A stretch of 64,000 nt of DNA, from NCBI GenBank assembly GCA_026119855.1, contig JAOWBW010000758.1:496001-560000 (forward strand), given 5' to 3'. This document shows positions 22,088-33,028 of this stretch, in pieces. The notes under the pieces were generated by a model. It was not told the origin of the DNA. It was given only the letters and a program-made list of their open reading frames with translations, and made no database searches. Position 1 is the stretch's first letter. Each line of letters opens with the position of its first letter. The translations under genes and the position numbers were made by a program. The stretch is from Campanula takesimana. Its lineage: Eukaryota; Streptophyta; Magnoliopsida; Asterales; Campanulaceae.

Positions 22088-24133
22088 GGGAGGGGCTAAT
22101 GCCACTACACTTTTTACTTATCCACTACATTTTTTATAAATTGACCAAATCGTCCTTTTATATTTAATGAGCAATTGAAACATTTTGTTACATGCCAAAA
22201 ATACCATTTAGTTTAGACGCTAAGTATAGAAACACATTAAACAAAATAAACCTAACCTATTCGTTAAATTTAGGAGCTTGCTAGATAATTTATAGTATAC
22301 TAAATATATTCTGGTTCTTCATAATTTAATCAAGAAAATCCAAGCTTCAAAAAATAAATAAGGAATCCCTTCTTTGATTTGGAATATTCAAAGCGAAATC
22401 AGTTATTCTTCCGCTAGGAAATTTGAAAATTTTAATAGTAAAATATTTATAAATATTTTTGCTATACGATTTAAGCTTTTAATTTTTTTAAGTGTAAAAT
22501 GAAATACTTATGACTTTTCATTTTTTTGGGTAAAAAGTCATTTAGCAACAAAATTATTTAAATAAAAATCTATTTTGGAATAATATTTCAATTTTTTTTT
22601 TTGAAAGAATAATATTTCAAATTAAAAAATGACAAATTCTCGTATGAGACGGCCGCATGGCGTGCGGCGAGCCGTCTCATGTGAGAATGGTTCCGCTGCT
22701 TCTCGCCTTGTTCTCCATTGCTACATCCGACGGCGAGATTCACCTTCCCCTCTTCCCAGATCGCTGCCACGTGTCACCTTAAAAAAAAAAAAAAAAAAAA
22801 AAAACCCATTAACTTAAAAATGCCATATCTTGAGATTTATAACTCAGAAAAAAAAAATAAAAAATACCGTTGTGTTCGTCTCAACGAGACGAATAAAACT
22901 ACATAGCTCATGATATGGTTTGATTTTTTTTTTTTAAACATTTTTTTACACATAAAAAAGTTTGAGGTGCTTGCCAGCTGAAATGTAACACTCTGTTCTG
23001 ATAAAAGTAACACTTTCATCTTCAAAAAGTAACCCTTTTTCTACTGTCAAATGTAACATCAATTTTACAAAAAAAAAAATGGGTTTGCATTTCAATTGTT
23101 ACTTTCTCAATAAAAAATTGTTACATTTCATATATAATGTTACATTAAGGAATATAAACTGTTACAATTGAGAAAAAAAAAATGTTACATTCATTTTTTA
23201 TAAAATGTAACATTAGTTTAGTTGTCAATCCTATGTTATTTTCGGAGAAAAAAAGTGTTACATTTGAAAAAATGAGTGTTACATTCCCTTATAAAAAGTG
23301 TTACATTAATTTAGTTGTCAATCTTTATGTTATCTTTATCTATTGTAGCAAAATTGTGGTACATTTTTTTTAGAAAAAAGGGTTACATTTGAATAGAAAA
23401 AGTGTTACATTTCGTTATAAGAAGTGTTACTTTTGTTGAAGGCAAAAAAGGTTGTGGGGCAAAAAAAAAAAAAAAAAAAAAAGGGCATGGTCGGCGCGCC
23501 GCATGGGGTGCGGCCGCCGCACCAGAGACCTTCCCTTAAAAAATAGACATTTGTTTTTTGGACGGAGGGAGTTATGACCCATAGATTGGCCGAAATCGTG
23601 TGAGGGTTCAGAGTTATGTTATGCTTCAAGAATTCTCAATTGTCCATAGAATTTTTTATTGTTTCTTTTAATGATTTTTTATTTTGACTTGTTTATATTA
23701 TAATGTTTATAAAGTTACAATTATGTAGCTTTGACTATTCTTGTAGCATGATTGTTTTCATAAAAAAAAAAAAAAAAAAAAAAACTTTTTATTTTTTGAT
23801 GTTGTGTATGTACTATATTAGTGCCTTTTTTTATTTATTTCAAATATATATTAGTTCATTAAATATATATATAACTTTGTGTATTGAATTTTTATCTTTG
23901 TGAATTGTGAGAATAATACATTAACTAATACTAAAATTACAAATATACTAATAAATGCATATCTTTTTCATTAATGAAAGAAAAGATAAATTAAAGGGTA
24001 ATTTGGCAATTTCTTATAATCTTATAGTTGGCAAGTACTTTTAAGGGCAAATTAGTCTAATCAATGATTTATTTTGCTTGATTGTTAATGATATAGTGGA
24101 TAAGCAAAAAATGTAGTGGCAATAGCCCCTCCC
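22088..24133. mobile_element. Non-autonomous Mutator-like element (about 2 kb)
   Basis: The termini GGGAGGGGCTAATGCCACTA and TAGTGGCAATAGCCCCTCCC are inverted repeats, continued inward by TTTTTACTTATCCACTA and its complement. Perfect 9-bp repeats AAAAGTAAT flank it (22079-22087 and 24134-24142). The related sequence at 30694-30702 shows one uninterrupted copy, an empty site. The 9-bp target size is typical of Mutator elements. The interior has no transposase; it contains a GC-rich hairpin at 22644-22680 (ATGAGACGGC paired with GCCGTCTCAT) and a TGTTACATT-rich block. Confidence 0.88.
22980..23440. repeat. Dispersed TGTTACATT/AATGTAACA motif cluster inside the Mutator-like element
   Basis: Roughly twenty copies of TGTTAC or its complement occur in about 450 bp, in both orientations and without fixed period. 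They may be subterminal transposase sites of a nested element or decayed short repeats. No ORF is associated. Confidence 0.55.
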
Positions 24134-24292
24134 AAAAGTAATTTATAATTATACTTAATTTGACTTAAGTAATTAATCCTAAATTTACTTGGGTTAATTT
24201 AAGTAGTCAAATTGGATTCTTTTATCTACTCCATATAAGAAGTCAACCCAAAGTTGGATACTATTTCACTGTTGTTACGTTTGATATAGGAT
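24134..24292. repeat. Repeat shared with 30671-30855
   Basis: With the short piece 22056-22087 on the other side of the Mutator-like element, this matches 30671-30855 almost base for base, ending GATATAGG in both. Beyond that point the copies diverge: here ATATTAGTATCC follows, there the Tat LTR begins. Confidence 0.8.
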
Positions 24293-25166
24293 ATTAGTAT
24301 CCTATTTTTACTGCAATTCAACTTGGTGGACTAGTTTATGGAAAACCAACCATAATGCTATAAAGGACACGAGAACAAGAAAAATAAGTGACAGAGGATG
24401 ATAGTGAGTATGGCAGCCGCCGCATGTGAAGTGCTTTAAGCGTGCGTTGAACTATTCCGTCCCGTCCGGTTTATTTCTTCAATTCCGATTGTTCGTTCTT
24501 GTGTATCTTTGCTGAGTGGTTGATTTGTGGCTTAATAATCTTTTAATCTATGGTGAAATTACGAGAGACTCAGGTGAATGAGATAGAGCCGCAGTTGGAT
24601 TTGAGTCTGTGTGCGTCTTTCTTGACTCAAATCATGAGATCGTTTTATCCTCGGAAGACTTTGTCTGTATCCGAAATCGCACAAGTAGGTGGCAATAATT
24701 TCTCTTAGGACAGTCTTCCTAAGGCGACTCGATCTATCCCGATAAGTTTCTAACTTGCTCTTTAATTTTATTATTGTTAAAGTTGCTTTATTTGCGTGTT
24801 ACTTTAGTTGTTGGTTATACTGCGATTACACTGTTGAATGCATGATTGCCCCCCTTGATTATTTGTTTAATCTACTTGTTGCGTAATTTATATTCCAACA
24901 ATCTAAGAGAAATTATTATCATGTATTTTCTTGTTAATCGTAGTTGATTTGGTACGTTATTTATTTGTCTATATAATTATTGTTTACTTGAAAGATGAAA
25001 TCTTTGAACAAGTAATTTAATTGTTTGTGTAAACATATTAAATTTGAATGATTATGATGGACTGATAATTTTCATGTGCTTGTTATTGATGATTCCATGT
25101 ATCATGAAACGGTGAAAAATACTGCAAGTAAATAATTGGATTAACAGAAAATCTTGAGAAAAAGGT
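24293..25166. other. Non-coding stretch with one short exon-like ORF
   Basis: No transposon ends or long ORFs are evident. A 45-codon frame starts at ATG 24550 and runs to CAA at 24684, immediately followed by GTAGGT, which resembles a splice donor. The peptide (starting MVKLRETQVNEIEPQ) is not recognised. The rest is AT-rich. Confidence 0.35.
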
Positions 25167-25983
25167 GTTCTACACTAACGCTAGTGTAGAACGTGTTTTT
25201 TAAAAAAGCGGAGTGGCAGATTTGAAAATAAGCGGAACCCTGTGAGAAGGCGCGGTGACATTGATGTAAATAACAGGAACTCATGAAAACTCACCAGGTA
25301 CTTTTCGAAACTGTAGGAGGCATTTTTCAATATTACATCAGACAGATTTTAACACTAGAGCAGGCACATGTTTTGACACTACCAAGGCATGTTTAGACAT
25401 TTTGATGCATAGAACAGGCACAAATAATTCCCATAACAGGCATCCCATCACACATGAGAAGGCATTTTAATTGAACAAAAGGCCGTAGAGGTATATGACA
25501 ATGTGATTTAATTGGATAGGCACAAATGAAGCCTATAACAGGCAAAATATAAATCAAATTGATAACAGGCATATTAAAATGAATGAGAAGGCATAAAAAA
25601 TGAAAGAGAAGGCATGCATTTGATCAAGGCCATGACAGACAAACAAAGGCAAGGCAATGACTAGGCAGGGCATATAAAAATAAACGAGAAGACATAAAAA
25701 AATGAAAGACAAGGCATGAAAAATTGAAGACAAGGCATTTGCTCAAGGCCAAGGCATACAAACAAGGCAATGACTTAGACAAGACATAAATCAAATCAAT
25801 TTCAGGCATATTAAATTGAATGAAAAGGCATAAAAAATAAAAGAGAAGGCAGGCGTTTGATCAAGGTCATGGCGTCTGGATCTGTGTGTTTAGTGTGTGT
25901 AATTTTGAGCGGAGTCGTTCTTATGTAGGAACGCGTTCTACACTAACGCTAGTGTAGAACGCGTTCTACGCAAGAACGACTCC
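25167..25983. repeat. Palindrome-bounded repeat rich in GGCA motifs
   Basis: The left end holds GTTCTACACTA-ACGC-TAGTGTAGAAC (25167-25192). The right end repeats it inside a larger near-perfect palindrome, 25911-25983 (GGAGTCGTTCTT at one edge, AAGAACGACTCC at the other). Between them AGGCAT, ACAGGCA and AAGGCATA recur dozens of times. No ORF is convincing. TGGATTAA occurs at 25137-25144 and again right after the large palindrome, which could be a target duplication. The class of element is unknown to me. Confidence 0.55.
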
Positions 25984-28900
25984 TGGATTAAATCAAAGGA
26001 AATATGAAAATAGTTCTCTATGATTTAATTTTGCGTTGTTGTGTTAAATTAGTAGTAAAGGTCGTAGAGACTTTGAATCATACTAATTTTGGATATGATC
26101 TATAGATCTCATGGATTTTCATTTTCTATTTATCAAGAGTTAATCCTCAAAACATATACAAATACTTTATCACCTTGAATCGTTACATACCTCAATCTCT
26201 ATTTGGAAGCATCACTATAGATAATTGATTTATCAATTTTCAATATAATGGGGAAACTTGACATATCTCCAAGAAAATATAACACTGGTCATACTTTTTA
26301 AGATAACAGTGATACTAGTCAAATCCACGAAACAATATCAATACTTAAATTGTCATCAATCATCATTTCAATATTCGAAAACTGATTTCACACTTATCAA
26401 TCCCTACTAAAGTCAAGAAAATCCCAGAAATATGCGTATCTCATTTTACATATTTGTTTCCACTTGTAGAGATCAATAAATACCTGAAGGAAACCATTGA
26501 AAAACAATACATCCTCTAACTCGTGCTAGATCTTACGAACCATTGTTTCATTCAATCAATTTTAATATAATCCCAAATTGGTATTAATTCTCAGCCTACT
26601 ACTTGGTATATGTCAATATGTCCTTAAGTAATTCACCCCCAAAATCAAATTATGATTTGAAAACAACATTCCTCGATACCACTAGACCATTTATCCATCT
26701 AAATGACATAACCACGAATTCATAATAAACATACAATTTAGCCTAAAGAATCACTCTATTACGAGCTCGGATGTATTTCTTACGATATATCTAAAATTCA
26801 CACTATTCAATATATCCCTATGGTTCTACAGAACCAAGACTCGAATTCTGGGAATAAGATACAAAAAATCATCTTATGAAAATAAGATCATTGGAAAGGT
26901 CTTGAAAATATAGTCAAATTAGACACTTGAATTATCAAATTCCAATTTAAAATGAATAACTTACGATCATTTTAATTTACTAATTTCCCCAAAACTGTAA
27001 ACAATTCAATAGCACAAAAACCGAGATTCTGAGGTAATTCAACGCATATCTAAAATTACAAAATTAATCAAACGGAAAGCTCTCAAAAATTTAATCGATT
27101 TAGGCTCAAAAATCACTTGAATCTGTTTTAAAATGAATAAGTTATGACTAACCACAATTCAATCAAGCTTCCGAAACTACACAGGGACAGATCTGAAACA
27201 TTTACAAACTCAGTGACCAAAATGAAATATCCGAAAATACTCAACTTCAAGCTTTCCCCTAATCTCTGAAACACTTTTCTTCCATGAAGATTAATTTAAC
27301 TTCTCACAAGAGATGCATTAACTTACAATCCATTATGCTTCTAAGCAAAGTCACACATACCAGAATAGAAATATTCACCACCAATCGATGACAAACAAGA
27401 GATTCGTGACACATAGGAAGCTAGGCCATACCACTTAACTCATCAATATCCCGTATAGGTGACATAACTAAATCACCTTATATATACCAGTAGCAATCCC
27501 GTAGTCTCATATTCGAGAATACACCTCCACATAAATCCAGGAATGAGGACAAACATGAGTATATAGCACGAGACGTTATCCACTTTACGAAATAGATACG
27601 CCTAAGTCTTCAAAGACTCACACTCTCGATTCTCAAACCAACTAACCCCAATGGAACCAATACTATTAATACCAGTCCTATGTCTGGTATACCACAAGAT
27701 AAGAAACACTCGACGTCAATATCACACCCTTAACCCAACCAACTTCTATTTTAAACTCATCCACTAATTCATTATGCTTCTACTACTGCGCGAATTTTCC
27801 ATGACCAAGGAAGCTAATCGACTTCAAGACAACTTAGTTTTCTAAACCGCTCAAAATCATAGCACTCAAGTATCGAAACCTATTCAATATCGGAGTTCTT
27901 ATTCCCTTTCAATATCTAATCCCAATGCTCTAATACCAACTGTCGCGCCCCGAAAATTTTAATTCCATAAATATCAGAATAGCAATATATACATCTCAAA
28001 AAAGCTAATTACCGAACCAGGCGCGTGAACTCTGCTATAAAACTAATATAATATCATAAACAAGTCAATGGCAAAACCACATCGGCTATTGAGACTATAC
28101 CTCAACGAGATTACAACTCGGAGACTATTTACAAGTACGGAAGAAGGAACGGCCAATAACATAAATACCCAAAAGACAACAGTACATACTTAATACTGTA
28201 CAACCACGTCCTCACAACAAGAATACATAAAGGATCCGTAGAGCAGCTATCCCAAAAGAGTATAACCTGCTCATAAAAGTCCCACGACATCAGATCTCAC
28301 GGCTTATAACCTCTAGCTTTCCTGTGAACTAAGGAAAACAAATTTGAAAGGAACGGGGTGAGATAAATCTCAGTAATTTACTAATGCAACTACATGGCAT
28401 AGTATCATGCGAATAAACTGGATAACTGAATAACAGGTATTACACAACAAATGAGAGGCTCTCTATCGCCAACCATCGCATACCGGTTGAAAATAACGAC
28501 CAGCTCATCATACAGCACACAAAGCTGAAATAAACACATTACAAAGGATAATGAGTCAAGGTTCTCCCAAAAGGATATAATAATCTGAACATCATCAACA
28601 AAGCCGCATCGATGAGCAGGATCAATAGGGCAGCATCAAAGAGCTGAAGCAAGGGTTCCGGAACCAAACAACAACAAGAACAACGGTGGGAAAATGACAC
28701 AAAGTAATAACCCTAAAACGTATAGCTATAATACTCACACAAGGGAGCTAGCTCATCCCAACCACACAATCAGGAAGGGGTAAAAAGGGGTTACCAGTGA
28801 AGAACATTATACTGAACTTGACTCGGGTGCCATTATAATATTCATCACTGCCCGACTCAACCAAGTAAGACCATCTGGACTTTAAACGAAAGCACAATCA

Positions 28901-29340
28901 GTGTATGATTCCAGAATAGGGAAACATACTAAGTACATCATAAAGATGATAAACTGCTCATAAAGAACCCAACAACTTGTGCATTAGAAACATTTCTCAA
29001 ACAAAGGATTTCAAAGTAGGAAATCTCACAAAAGCATCATAAAGATGATAACAAGAAGTTACTCATAAAGAGCCCAAAGACAATGAACCCAACCATTCCT
29101 TTACGTTTATGATTCCAAATTAGGGAATCCAAACAAATACATCATTAAGATGTTAAACAAATCCTTAAGGCACTTAACTAAAATCCCATGCCTTTCACCC
29201 GTTCATAATCGAACCAATTCCTAACACCCTCGTGTTCCACAACGCCTATCTAGGTACACTAGAATAGGACCCAAAACCTAGACAAAGATTGAACATTAAA
29301 TCAAATTAATTGGAACAACTTAAGTTCTTCCAGCCAAACT

Positions 29341-29445
29341 GTGCGGCCGCCCACAACCATTTGTGCGGTCGCCCAAAACTACTTTCCAAGCTCTAAAACC
29401 TTCCAGATAGATGTGCGGTCGCCGGCCCTATTTGGGCGGTCGCCC
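29341..29445. promoter_or_regulatory. Four GC-rich palindromes phased at 22/50/21 bp in the minus-strand LTR
   Basis: GTGCGGCCGCCC (29341), GTGCGGTCGCCC (29363), GTGCGGTCGCCG (29413) and GGGCGGTCGCCC (29434). TTCCAG (CTGGAA on the minus strand) lies at 29401-29406. Geometry equals that of the other Tekay-type LTRs and of the small element at 9632. Confidence 0.55.
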
Positions 29446-29492
29446 ACTCACCTCCACCAGTGATAATCAATTCTTTCTTACTAACTATGTTT

Positions 29493-29715
29493 CACCGTCT
29501 CAAAAGTACTATTACAACTTCCCCCAAATATTTATTTAACATTCTAACTCTAATTCACCGTCTCAAAAGTACTATTACAACTTCCCCCAAATATTTATTT
29601 AACATTCTAACTATAATTCACCGTCTCAAAAGTACTATTACAACTTCCCCCAAATATTTATTTAACATTCTAACTATAATTCCCCGTCTCAAAAGTACTA
29701 TCTCAACTTTCTATC
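29493..29715. repeat. 63-bp tandem repeat within the LTR
   Basis: Units beginning CACCGTCTCAAAAGTACT start at 29493, 29556, 29619 and, partially, 29682. The period is exactly 63 bp and units are nearly identical. Because 63 is a multiple of three it creates a repetitive open frame, which is not a gene. Confidence 0.9.
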
Positions 29716-30399
29716 TTATATATATATAAATCAACGAAGTGATTTCCAGAGTAGCAATACCCTCAAAATAGCCAAAATAGCAAGTAGCTCTAATACTACC
29801 CACAAAGCAATAATTACCAGAAAAAGTATCATATATAATATATATGAACATTATTATGATTTAAAGTGGAGTAGTTACTTACTTGCTACGAAAATAGTAC
29901 TGAAAACAGTACCACTGACATATTTTTCTGATCGGCTAGATTCGATCTACTCGACGCCCCGAACATTTTGGCGAAGTCGGATTTTAGAACGGCGTAATAA
30001 ATAATGAGAAATTGAAGAAAGTTTGGATCAAAACCCATACTCGCATAACAGAGGGAGAATGGAGAAGAAAAGGGAAAGTGTTTGCTTTTGTCTGCGCAGA
30101 GAGAAAGAGAAGATGGGTTAAATAATTGGAAATTTACACTTAGGCCCCTCCAGGTTAATCAATTACATTTAACCCCTAAGGTTTCAACTTTAACACTTCA
30201 CCCCTTATCATTATTTAAAATTACTAACTCAACTATTTTAGCTTCTACTCATGCTAGTTAATCATTTTGCAACTCAAATACTTTTATTTAATATCTTAAT
30301 AGATCAAATAAGTCTTTTAAAATAATCAAACTAACACAAATTAAATTATAAAATAATATTCTGCGTAAAATTTATAGGAAATTGGGACGGGTCGTCACA

Positions 30400-30670
30400 A
30401 TATTGATTGAAGGTACACTTTGAGTGAGTCCATTTTATGGTTCTTAAATTAGTTGACCGATGTCAATATTTGTATACTTGATGTGGATTTCAAAGCTATA
30501 ATTGTAAATTGGGATATTTCCATTTATGGTAAATCCATAGTTCAAATACTTACATTTAAATCATTCATGTTTAAAGATATCGAAAGTACTTTTTACATGG
30601 TTTTATTATTTTGGATTTGTTGTAGTCCAATATAATTAAAGTAGAGTATTTTCGTGATATCTTTATTGTG
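30400..30670. other. Unassigned spacer
   Basis: AT-rich sequence between the minus-strand LTR and the repeat shared with 24134-24292. A 60-codon frame is open but shows no domain. Nothing recognisable. Confidence 0.3.
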
Positions 30671-30855
30671 GAATAATTCATATGTTTGTATTAAAAAGTA
30701 ATTTATAATTACACTTAATTTGACTTAAGTAATTAATCCTAAATTTACTTGGGTTAATTTAAGTAGTCAAATTGGATTCTTTTATCTACTCCATTAAGTA
30801 TAAGAAGTCAACCCAAAGTTGGATACTATTTCACTGTTGTTACGTTTGATATAGG
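30671..30855. repeat. Second copy of the repeat at 22056-24292 (empty site of the Mutator-like element)
   Basis: It matches the sequence flanking the element at 22088-24133 and keeps one uninterrupted AAAAGTAAT (30694-30702). It ends at the start of the Tat LTR. Confidence 0.8.
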
Positions 30856-32121
30856 TGTGAATAACCCTTTCTGAAAATGCGGGCGACGCACGGGAAGTGT
30901 TTCTTTTATTTATCTCATTTTATCTTTTCTATGGGATTAGGATATTCAAGTTGAAATTTAACTTATTAAGAGTGACCACGTTGTTTTTATCGAGCTAAAA
31001 CATTGAGAAAAAGCTAACAGAGAGGGTTCGGAGGTCAAGTTACGACAATAGAAGAATATTAAGTTATCACTCCTATCGCCCGATAGATCGGACTTTCTAT
31101 CATGATGAAGGTGTTAGTAGTGTGTTAGTGATTGAGACCGGATTCGAAGATTGCCTAAGTTCCTCTCATGATGAGAAGCTCAGGTCGACGTAGTTCGCAC
31201 ATAATCGGAATAGAGAGAAGAAGCGGGATCATGCATAATGAAGAGGGAGGAGAAAGAATCATACAAAATGATCACATCCTAGAATAATGATTATACCATT
31301 GATAAGATCAATGTTAGTCCTCATATTCATCATTGGAGAATTACTGATCATGGGAATAACTACCTAAAGTTTAGGGTTTCGAAGTAGTTCCTAGATCTTG
31401 GAGATCATCATCGGCTATGCATATAAATAGGGATTAAAACATTAGATCTAGCATGTTACGCAGGATAAGCCGTAGATCTAGCATAATAATAAGAACATCA
31501 TGAAACATGTATGAAATAACACATAAGCGTGAAGATCGTTACCCCAGATATAGAGCATATTATGAATTCTAGTAAGAACATGAAGAACACGTTATGAATC
31601 ATATGTATATAGATGTATAAACATAATGAAACTAGCATAAATCAGATCTACACTAAGAAAACATGTAGAATTCTCACCAATCTTGACAAGAACGAAATCG
31701 AATCTCTTGCGCGGATTCGTCGGACCTTCGGGATTTCTAGAAAGGTGGCTTAGAGAGAGAGTTCTGTCTGCAGTTTAGACTGTAGAACTCGGGGGAGAGA
31801 ATTGTGTCTCGAAATTATGAACTGAGGTCACCTATTTATAGGGTTTCTGACCCGGAAGGAGTGGCCGCCCGGCCCTTCCCTGACTGGCCGCCCGGCCGGT
31901 CTAAGTTGTTGGCTCGGTTCCCAATGCTCTGATCAATCTGGACTCTGGAGGATGATTAGATAACGTCTATCTTTGCGGCTTCATCCGATCAGGTCGTCAA
32001 TATCTCCTTATCTGGGCTTTTCGGGAAATCTTGGATAAGTCCTGCGCAGTTCATAAATACCTGGGAGGTCTATGTGAGTTCTAGAATGCCTAGTAACTCA
32101 TTTTCAGGTCGGGTACTAACA
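30856..32121 (+). repeat. 5' LTR of the Tat/Ogre element
   Basis: The right end (GGGTACTAACA) is fixed by the adjacent primer-binding site. The left end (TGTGAATAACCC) is placed where homology to the 24134-24292 repeat stops. TATA-like sequences occur on both strands: TATAAATAG on plus at 31423 and CTATAAATAG on minus at 31832-31841, the latter followed by the CT-rich tract usual for a transcript start. Orientation therefore rests on the primer-binding site. Confidence 0.65.
31863..31897. promoter_or_regulatory. Pair of GGCCGCCCGGCC palindromes 23 bp apart
   Basis: Copies start at 31863 and 31886. Only one pair is present, 22 bp from the minus-strand TATA-like box. The spacing is again close to 22 bp. 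Confidence 0.45.
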
Positions 32122-32395
32122 GTGGCGACTCTACTGGGGACTAGCTTTGAACATCTTCAAACATAGAGGGTCAAACTTTCGTCAATATCATGATTGTATA
32201 CTTATTCTTTTCCCCCTGTACTTTATCTCTTGTAAATATCTGCTTCCCTTGTACTTTAGTGCCTTAATATGTTAACTGTTTCCTATTGTACCCTTTTTAA
32301 CTGTTTTGCATTGCATACACGTAAATACAAAAAACTCTCTGTTTTCTCCCTAAAAAATAACTAGTTGTTGTCTGCACACTACCACTAGGTCCGTA

Positions 32396-32749
32396 TCACA
32401 CTGCACACCCTACTGGATACTCCGCTGAGTGAACAGATTTTGGTGATCCTGTCGCCTCTATCTTCTTGGCACCCGGGCTATCTAACTCACTGTTTTCACT
32501 TATGAAGCAGTCAAGGTTAATCCCTTGTTCATTTCCAAACCATGCACTCACAGAGTCTAGGACACTCCAAAGTGGACCGGTTGGTTTGACTAGCTTTTCT
32601 TTATAGACAATTAACGTGTCGTTCATGCCGTCATCTGTCAAGTCTTTAATGAGTCGAGATCCTTCGAGAGAAAAAAGCACAAAAAAATGATATTCCCTAC
32701 AAGGGTGTGCATATAGTAAGCCAAGTGATAGTTTGTACAAGGATCTCAA
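32396..32749 (-). CDS. 117-codon antisense ORF in the Tat leader, unknown
   Basis: It lies antisense to the element between the primer-binding site and gag. Composition looks protein-like (for example FVLFSLEGSRLIKDLTDDGM and GPLWSVLDSVSAWFGNEQG). I recognise no family. Tat elements are known to carry extra ORFs, some antisense, usually near the 3' end, so this position would be unusual. It could also be captured host exon sequence or chance. Confidence 0.3.
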   Translation of the reverse strand: MRSLYKLSLGLLYAHPCREYHFFVLFSLEGSRLIKDLTDDGMNDTLIVYKEKLVKPTGPLWSVLDSVSAWFGNEQGINLDCFISENSELDSPGAKKIEATGSPKSVHSAEYPVGCAV

Positions 32750-33028
32750 CTTATTAAAAACTTAACGGAAGTAACATGAACGTTACGTTAAATGCCTTTA
32801 AACAAGGGTTAGTCGCTAGGATCCGTTAGGTCGGTGGAAGTCGCTTGCCCTATAGGACCCTCGCCCAAATTGCCCGTTTGGGAGGTGCAATACAGGTGAA
32901 AAACGAGGGGTCTACAGACGTATTGATGACCTCCACCGACCCAGGTTTTGTAGATAGTAACCCAAAAAGGGGTACCCCTTCCAACCATTAGGACTAATAA
33001 TACATTGTTTTGTAAATAACAAAATACA

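Larger units (their letters stand above)
25984..30399 (-). mobile_element. Tekay-like LTR element, minus strand: 5' LTR plus non-coding leader, truncated
   Basis: On the minus strand a long LTR (30399 to 27941) is followed by a one-base spacer and a primer-binding site TTGGTATTAGAGC (27939 down to 27927, initiator-Met-like). About 1.9 kb of further sequence to 25984 has no ORF above background, as in LARD-type derivatives or a long decayed leader. The element then stops at the palindrome-bounded repeat; gag-pol and a second LTR are not in the window. Confidence 0.75.
27941..30399 (-). repeat. Tekay-like 5' LTR, minus strand (about 2.46 kb)
   Basis: Read on the minus strand it starts TGTGACGACCCGTCCC and ends GGGGCGCGACA, matching the termini of the solo LTR at 15208. 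It contains a four-palindrome block and a 63-bp tandem repeat. Confidence 0.82.

Noticed and set aside
25167..25192. A CACTA transposon end, because CACTA and TAGTG flank ACGC
   Set aside because: The two motifs are halves of a palindrome a few bases apart and are not termini of an element with 3-bp duplications.
29460..29729. 89-codon frame with a repeated HRLKSTITTSPKYLFNIL unit
   Set aside because: The frame results from a 63-bp tandem repeat in a non-coding LTR.
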